Below, piece by piece: positions 17,083 to 21,622 of a DNA stretch of 21,622 nucleotides. Under the pieces are notes generated by a model, which made no database searches, was not told where the DNA came from, and saw only the letters and a program-made list of their open reading frames with translations. A program made the translations under genes and the position numbers. Source of the stretch: G039029935 sp039029935 (lineage in GTDB: Bacteria; Chloroflexota; Anaerolineae; Caldilineales; Caldilineaceae); NCBI GenBank assembly GCA_039029935.1, contig JBCCFC010000045.1, positions 1-21,622 on the forward strand, in the 5' to 3' direction. The first letter of the stretch is position 1; each line of letters begins with the position of its first letter.

Positions 17083-18624
17083 ATGCGTAGATTTAACACA
17101 TCCGGTCCCTGTGATCCCAAGATACACTATACAGTCATGCGTGAAGAATTGGTTGCCACAGGGCAAGAGATGGTTGATAATGGCCTCTATTTCACACTCA
17201 TTGCCCCTAGACAATCCGGAAAAAGTACTTATTTTCAGCTATTGTTTGACAACTTAAAAGAGCAGGATTATATTCCAATTTGGGTTAGCTTTGAGAGTCT
17301 AAAAAATATCAACAGGGAGAAGTTTTATGACACTTTTGGAGAGGAATTACAGGAGGAATTATCTCTTTTCGACATTGATACCAATTACCCGATTACAGAT
17401 CAGGTAGACTTGCAAAAGTACTTCAAAAAACTAACGGACCAACCAAAAAAGATTGTGTTGGTGATTGATGAGTTTGAGGACATTCCGGATGGGGTGATGG
17501 GTGAGGTGCTGCATTCATTTCGCAAAATCTACCATCGGAAACAGTTCTATGCGCTACATTCGGTGGTTCTTGTTGGCGTCAGTACACTGTCCGAACTGAT
17601 TGTCTCTGGCTCATCGTCTTCACCATTCAATGTTGCCAATGAATTAGAAATCTCCTACTTCACCTTTGAAGAGACCAACGCACTGATTCATCAATACATT
17701 CATGAGTCAGGTCAAGTTTTTGAAGCAGATGTCATTCAAGCCATCTACAACAACACACAGGGGCAACCGGGGTTAACGTGCGCACTTTGTGATCACCTGA
17801 TTAAGTCGAAATCAGACCGTACACAACCGATTGTTTTGGATGACTTTTACAGCACACTTAAACACTTTCTAACGGAGCGAACGGATAAAAATATTCTTAA
17901 CATTGTGCATAAATCCAGAGAAAAGCGGAATTTCATGTTACGGGTGCTTTTTGGGAATACACCGATTCCATATCTAGTCGATGACCCCACCATTTCCTAT
18001 CTTAAAGCACATGGTGTGATTCAAAATATAGATGGTGTGGTTGGCATTCCTGTTCCGCTCTACAGCAAACGACTTGTGACAGCATTTCGTCCCGCTATTA
18101 ATGGTGAAGCACAGCATTACTTCACAGGACCAGAAGGCTTTAGTGGCTATCTTACGGACGATGGACTCAATCTCCATGCCATGTTACGCAAATATCGCGA
18201 GTATGTACGTCGTCGAGGCTTCCGTGCCTTTAATACCAAACAGTTGAAAGAAGGGGCTTGGCATTATTCACTCGATGGGTTTATCAACTTTGCCATTCAG
18301 GGCTTGGGTGGTGACACGCTGGTAGAAGTGCCCAGTAGTCGCGGACGAACCGACATCTTTATTCGGTTTAAAGAACAAAAATATATCATTGAAACCAAAA
18401 TCTACACCGACGATACCTATTACAAAAATGGCAAATATCAACTGGCAGACTATTTGGATTCCGAGCAGTTGGATGAGGGCTATTATGTTGTCTTTAGCAA
18501 TCGACATGGGGTGGATGATACGCTTGATTTTGACGAGACAATCGAGGGCAAGCGTATCATCACGCTGATTGTGCGGACGGACTTTGAGCGGTCGAGTGAG
18601 CAGAAAGCACCAAGGGAAGATTGA
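17083..18624 (+). CDS. AAA-like ATPase/PD-(D/E)XK fusion protein ('FNTxGPCDP' family)
   Basis: 513 residues from the ATG at 17083, chosen over a TTG at 17050 because AGGA lies 8 nt before it and family members begin near 'RRFNTSGPCDPKIHY'. P-loop 'APRQSGKST' (K47) and Walker B 'IVLVIDEFED' (D129, E130) mark an AAA_35-like/STAND-related ATPase domain. A winged-helix-like middle region ('EISYFTFEETNALI') follows. The C-terminal PD-(D/E)XK-like site is D424 ('GRTDIFI') followed by E437-T-K439 ('YIIETKIY'). The architecture parallels the protein at 12581, but the ATPase type differs ('RPRRFGKS' there), so the two are not a recent duplication. It ends the collinear block and faces glcB across a bidirectional terminator. 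Function of the family is unknown; the nuclease assignment rests on the motif and its position. Confidence 0.85.
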   Translation: MRRFNTSGPCDPKIHYTVMREELVATGQEMVDNGLYFTLIAPRQSGKSTYFQLLFDNLKEQDYIPIWVSFESLKNINREKFYDTFGEELQEELSLFDIDTNYPITDQVDLQKYFKKLTDQPKKIVLVIDEFEDIPDGVMGEVLHSFRKIYHRKQFYALHSVVLVGVSTLSELIVSGSSSSPFNVANELEISYFTFEETNALIHQYIHESGQVFEADVIQAIYNNTQGQPGLTCALCDHLIKSKSDRTQPIVLDDFYSTLKHFLTERTDKNILNIVHKSREKRNFMLRVLFGNTPIPYLVDDPTISYLKAHGVIQNIDGVVGIPVPLYSKRLVTAFRPAINGEAQHYFTGPEGFSGYLTDDGLNLHAMLRKYREYVRRRGFRAFNTKQLKEGAWHYSLDGFINFAIQGLGGDTLVEVPSSRGRTDIFIRFKEQKYIIETKIYTDDTYYKNGKYQLADYLDSEQLDEGYYVVFSNRHGVDDTLDFDETIEGKRIITLIVRTDFERSSEQKAPRED

Positions 18625-18688
18625 GATACAGAAAGTCCTGTAACCACACTGATTTTTACTGCCCACTTTCAGCAGAACAATAACAAGT

Positions 18689-18735
18689 AGGAAAAGAAGG
18701 AAGGGGGAGAAGTTGATACTCTTCCTTCTCTTCCT
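18689..18735. terminator. Bidirectional terminator between convergent genes
   Basis: Arms AGGAAAAGAAGGAAG (18689-18703) and CTTCCTTCTCTTCCT (18721-18735) pair at 14 of 15 positions around a 17-nt loop. On the plus strand GTTAAAATTTT follows; on the minus strand a T-rich ACTTGTTATTGTTCT follows. It lies between the ATPase gene stop (18624) and the glcB stop (18745). Confidence 0.65.
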
Positions 18736-18744
18736 GTTAAAATT

Positions 18745-20928
18745 TTACGTCTGGCTTTTCACCTCTCTTCGTCGTGCGTGAAGGACTGGCTCCGTATATC
18801 CATTCTCCAGTGCTGTCCCTTGGAAAACAAGGTCTAGTGCAGCTTGAAAAGCGATACTTTCATCAAAGTTAGGAGCCATGTTGCGATAGTTGGCATCCTC
18901 AGCGTTCTGCCCATCCACAATCGCAGCCATGCGTTGGAATGTTTCACGGACCTGCGCCTCGTTGGTCACACCTTGGTGCAACCAGTTGGCAATGTGTTGA
19001 CTGGAAATCCGCAGTGTTGCACGGTCTTCCATCAACCCAACGTTGTTGATGTCCGGTACTTTGGAACAACCGACGCCTTGATTAACCCAGCGCACCACAT
19101 AGCCCAAAATGCCTTGCGCATTGTTATCCAATTCGGTCTGGATAGTCTCTGCATCTAACGCACGGTCCAACAGCGGCACGTTCAAAATATCGCCCAAATT
19201 CGCCCGACCACGAGAGGCCAAGGTATCCTGTCGCTCGGCTACATTCACTTGGTGATAGTGCAGTGCATGAAGTGCCGCAGCGGTTGGTGACGGAACCCAT
19301 GCGGTGGTTGCGCCCGATTGTGGATGTCCAATTTTGGTCTCCAGCATGGATTTCATGTCATCGGGCATCGCCCACATGCCTTTACCAATCTGTGCCTTGC
19401 CACGTAATCCCGTTTCAATGCCGACATCCACATTCCAATCTTCATACGCACCAATCCAAGGTTGCCCCTTAATTTCACCCTTGGGCAGCATAGCCCCTGC
19501 TTCCATGCTAGAATGAATCTCGTCACCCGTGCGGTCCAAGAATCCCGTGTTGATAAACACAACACGCTCCGCTGCTTGGCGGATACACTCTTTGAGATTA
19601 ACAGTCGTGCGTCGCTCCTCGTCCATGATGCCCATTTTGATGGTGTTGGCTTCCAGTCCCAATGCCTGCTCAACACGGCCAAACAGTTCAACCGTTGCTG
19701 CCACTTCCTCTGGACCGTGCATCTTTGGCTTGACAATATAGATACTGCCTGTTCGACTATTTCCGCCTACCCCTGCGCCCTTGAGATCATGGATTGCCGC
19801 CAACGACGTAACCATTGCATCAAGGTAGCCCTCGGGGATTTCCTTGCCATCCGCAGTGGTGACGGCATCGGTGTACATATGCATACCGACATTGCGCACC
19901 AATAGCAAACTGCGTCCAGGCAAGGTGACTTCGCTGCCATCTGCGCCAGTCAACACCTTGTCCGCATTGAGTTTACGCACAACTTCGCGCCCCCCCTTGT
20001 TCAGAGAAGTCTCCAGCGTTCCTTGCATAATACCAGCCCAGTTGCCATATACCAATGCCTTATCCTCAGCGTCAACCGCCGCCACAGAATCTTCGCAGTC
20101 CATAATCGTGGTGACAGCTGCCTCTGCAATGACATCTTTTACGCCTGCGGCATGGGTTTGTCCAATTGGATGGCTTGGATCAATCTGGATTTCCACATGC
20201 AAGCCATTGTTTTTCAGCATAACGCTCGTAAGCGTACCATCGGATTCGTTATAGCCAACAAACTGCGATGTATCGGTTAATCCAGTTGTGTTACCATTTG
20301 CCAACGTTGCCGACAATGCTTTGTTACTGCCATCACCATCCACAATTGCATAGGAAGCAACATCGCTATGCGAAGCCCCTGACAACGGGATGGCCTCATC
20401 AAGAAATTCCTCTGTTCGGGCAATTACTTTTGCACCACGCACGGAATTATATGATGTCCCTTTCTCGGCCCCGTCATCCTCTGATAATATATTTGTGCCA
20501 TAAAATGCATCATAGAGGCTTACCCAACGAGCATTGGCCGCGTTAAGCGCATAGCGGGCGTTGTCAACAGGCACAACCAACTGTGCGCCTGCAACCTTGG
20601 CAATCTCATCGTCGACCTTGGTTGTGGTAATTTCAAAGTCATCACCCTCTGGCAACAGATAGCCAATTTCCTCAAGAAATTCGCGGTAATCACTGGCATC
20701 AATACCTTCGCCAGAGCGGGCCAGATACCACTCATCCAGCCGCTTCTGCATCTCGTTGCGTTTATCCATCAGCGTCCGGTTGTTGGGTGCAAGGTCTGAT
20801 ACAATCGCGCCTAACGATTGCCAGAATCCATCGGCATCCACACCTGTCCCCGGTGCAATCTGCTCTTTAACGAGGTTGTATAGTTGGGCATCAACATTTA
20901 GCGCGCCAACTTGAATTATTTTTTCCAT
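18745..20928 (-). CDS. glcB: Malate synthase G
   Basis: 727 residues, matching the about 723-residue G isoform. It condenses acetyl-CoA with glyoxylate to malate (glyoxylate cycle and glycolate use), with Mg2+, in the cytoplasm. Active-site motifs are present: R345 in 'LLLVRNVG', the Mg ligands E437 in 'GIMDEERRT' and D465 in 'FLDRTGDEIH', and the general-base Asp D635 in 'MEDRATLRISSQ'. Also diagnostic are 'IMDCEDSVAAVDAEDK' and the 'GVGCSKVPDI' loop (C621). Minus-strand GGAGAG lies 5 nt before the ATG. Isocitrate lyase is not in the window. The NUDIX gene lies 132 bp upstream on the same strand, separated by an inverted repeat, so shared transcription is uncertain. The right-hand repeat array sits in its promoter region. 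Confidence 0.97.
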   Translation of the reverse strand: MEKIIQVGALNVDAQLYNLVKEQIAPGTGVDADGFWQSLGAIVSDLAPNNRTLMDKRNEMQKRLDEWYLARSGEGIDASDYREFLEEIGYLLPEGDDFEITTTKVDDEIAKVAGAQLVVPVDNARYALNAANARWVSLYDAFYGTNILSEDDGAEKGTSYNSVRGAKVIARTEEFLDEAIPLSGASHSDVASYAIVDGDGSNKALSATLANGNTTGLTDTSQFVGYNESDGTLTSVMLKNNGLHVEIQIDPSHPIGQTHAAGVKDVIAEAAVTTIMDCEDSVAAVDAEDKALVYGNWAGIMQGTLETSLNKGGREVVRKLNADKVLTGADGSEVTLPGRSLLLVRNVGMHMYTDAVTTADGKEIPEGYLDAMVTSLAAIHDLKGAGVGGNSRTGSIYIVKPKMHGPEEVAATVELFGRVEQALGLEANTIKMGIMDEERRTTVNLKECIRQAAERVVFINTGFLDRTGDEIHSSMEAGAMLPKGEIKGQPWIGAYEDWNVDVGIETGLRGKAQIGKGMWAMPDDMKSMLETKIGHPQSGATTAWVPSPTAAALHALHYHQVNVAERQDTLASRGRANLGDILNVPLLDRALDAETIQTELDNNAQGILGYVVRWVNQGVGCSKVPDINNVGLMEDRATLRISSQHIANWLHQGVTNEAQVRETFQRMAAIVDGQNAEDANYRNMAPNFDESIAFQAALDLVFQGTALENGYTEPVLHARRREVKSQT

Positions 20929-20974
20929 AGTTACTCTCCAATTTTGTATGATAAGTATTTTTAAAGCTAGTGAG

Positions 20975-21030
20975 TCGGTATGTCAGTAATCGGTAGACCG
21001 GTAGATCAGTACCGATTACTGACATACCGA
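20975..21030. repeat. Perfect 21-bp inverted repeat (array C hairpin) upstream of glcB
   Basis: The arm 20975-20995 (TCGGTATGTCAGTAATCGGTA is its 21-base content, positions given) is the exact reverse complement of 21010-21030, with a 14-nt spacer that contains ACCGGT. It lies between the NUDIX stop and the glcB start. It could form a strong hairpin in the NUDIX 3' region or glcB leader. No T tract follows immediately on the minus strand, so a standard intrinsic terminator is not obvious. Confidence 0.9.
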
Positions 21031-21070
21031 TTACTGACGCACCGATTACCAACGCACTGATTACCGAATA
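21011..21070. repeat. Array C: 15-nt tandem repeat overlapping the NUDIX stop codon
   Basis: Four consecutive 15-nt units start at 21011, 21026, 21041 and 21056. They read ACCGATTACTGACAT, ACCGATTACTGACGC, ACCGATTACCAACGC and ACTGATTACCGAATA. The last unit includes the NUDIX stop (21061-21063) and its final codons. The unit is close to the reverse complement of the 15-nt unit in array A (CACCGAATACCGACC), so the arrays are one family. Confidence 0.88.
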
Positions 21071-21621
21071 CGTAGCTCACGTAAGTCAAAAACATGTGCA
21101 AGGGCAAGTAAGGCCAGTGAATGACGGAATGTTCCTGCACGAATCTCCGCACCTAGCTCATCTAGCGTGAGCGTATCGACAATAATGTCTTCCCCTTCAT
21201 CCAAATCAAGCTCTTCGGTTTGGATAGCGTCCTCTGCATACCATTGATGACAGACATTGGGTAAAAATGCAGGGTTTGCTTCGACAGTCCCCATATAATG
21301 CCATTTAGTACTGGTATACCCTGTTTCCTCACGTAATTCGCGCATAGCCGCTGTTTTAGGGTCTTCACCTGGATCGACCAAGCCACCGGGGATTTCAGTG
21401 GAAATCTTTTCTGTACCAAATCGGAATTGGCGAACCACAACAATCTTCTTATCTGGCGTTACAGCCACGACATTAATCCAATCGGGTGACTCAATCACAA
21501 TCACCTTGCGTTTGGCCTGATTGCGTGGATTTTGACGATGATCGTAGCGGACTTGGAAAAGTGGAAGCTTGGGGCCTAACTCAGTTTTGGATTTGGACCA
21601 TGTTGATGGTGATGTTCGAGC
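21061..21621 (-). CDS. NUDIX hydrolase, ADP-ribose pyrophosphatase-like (5' end beyond window)
   Basis: 187 codons are visible including the stop; the frame stays open to the right edge, so the start is outside. A GTG at 21504 could be taken as a start, but the upstream residues ('LPLFQVRYDHRQNPRNQAKR') match the N-terminal beta-sheet dimerisation region typical of ADP-ribose pyrophosphatases, and 'ESPDWINVVAVTP' continues it. The NUDIX box is complete: GGLVDPGED, then AAMRELREETGY, fitting G-x5-E-x7-REUxEExGU with the metal-binding Glu residues present. Expected activity: Mg2+-dependent hydrolysis of ADP-ribose or a similar nucleoside diphosphate derivative in the cytoplasm; the exact substrate cannot be read from sequence. 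The C-terminus ends 'FDLRELRIR', and its last codons lie in a tandem repeat. Confidence 0.88.
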   Translation of the reverse strand, partial: ARTSPSTWSKSKTELGPKLPLFQVRYDHRQNPRNQAKRKVIVIESPDWINVVAVTPDKKIVVVRQFRFGTEKISTEIPGGLVDPGEDPKTAAMRELREETGYTSTKWHYMGTVEANPAFLPNVCHQWYAEDAIQTEELDLDEGEDIIVDTLTLDELGAEIRAGTFRHSLALLALAHVFDLRELRIR

Positions 21622-21622
21622 A

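Noticed and set aside
19462..19905. 147-residue plus-strand frame opposite glcB (and similar long antisense frames at 1740-2162, 9644-10072 and 15896-16312)
   Set aside because: They are shadows of strongly supported genes on the other strand.

Overview
The window reads as ordinary bacterial chromosome of roughly balanced base composition. Gene content points to the Chloroflexota (Anaerolineae, Ardenticatenia or Caldilineae-like), but only by inference. The clues are an SBBP beta-propeller exoprotein and a secreted serine protease that share a 'xYLPxVxR' motif, a Uma2-family protein with a coiled-coil tail, two ATPase/PD-(D/E)XK fusion proteins, and small repeat arrays at gene 3' ends. No rRNA, tRNA, CRISPR array, transposase or integrase was recognised.

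Left part (1-8 kb). A 5'-truncated remnant of a family 2 glycosyltransferase comes first. It is followed by a 1380-residue exported multidomain protein (DUF7948-like N-terminus, SBBP repeats, carboxypeptidase-regulatory-like domain, a degenerate M23-like domain, and a PPC domain). About 400 bp of 7/8-nt repeats in opposed orientations separate this gene from a convergent SRAP-family (YedK/HMCES) abasic-site protein. A secreted chymotrypsin-fold protease diverges from the SRAP gene.

Middle (8-18.6 kb). A Uma2/DUF820-like gene is followed by a 50-nt hairpin terminator candidate and a LexA-box-like site. Then come four closely spaced collinear genes: uvrA (with an unusual low-complexity insertion), an AAA-ATPase_like/PDDEXK protein, a subtilase carrying about 11 N-terminal membrane segments, and a second, differently built ATPase/PD-(D/E)XK protein. 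The gaps are 30, 14 and 36 bp. The last three genes are the best candidate for an undescribed functional unit: an intracellular ATPase-nuclease pair flanking a membrane-embedded subtilisin.

Right part (18.6-21.6 kb). A likely bidirectional terminator separates this block from malate synthase G (glcB, minus strand; acetyl-CoA + glyoxylate to malate). Upstream of glcB on the same strand is an ADP-ribose-pyrophosphatase-like NUDIX gene whose reading frame runs off the right edge. Its stop codon lies inside a 15-nt tandem repeat of the same family as the left-hand arrays, and the array includes a perfect 21-bp inverted repeat.

Domain calls come from motif recognition by eye. No database search was run.
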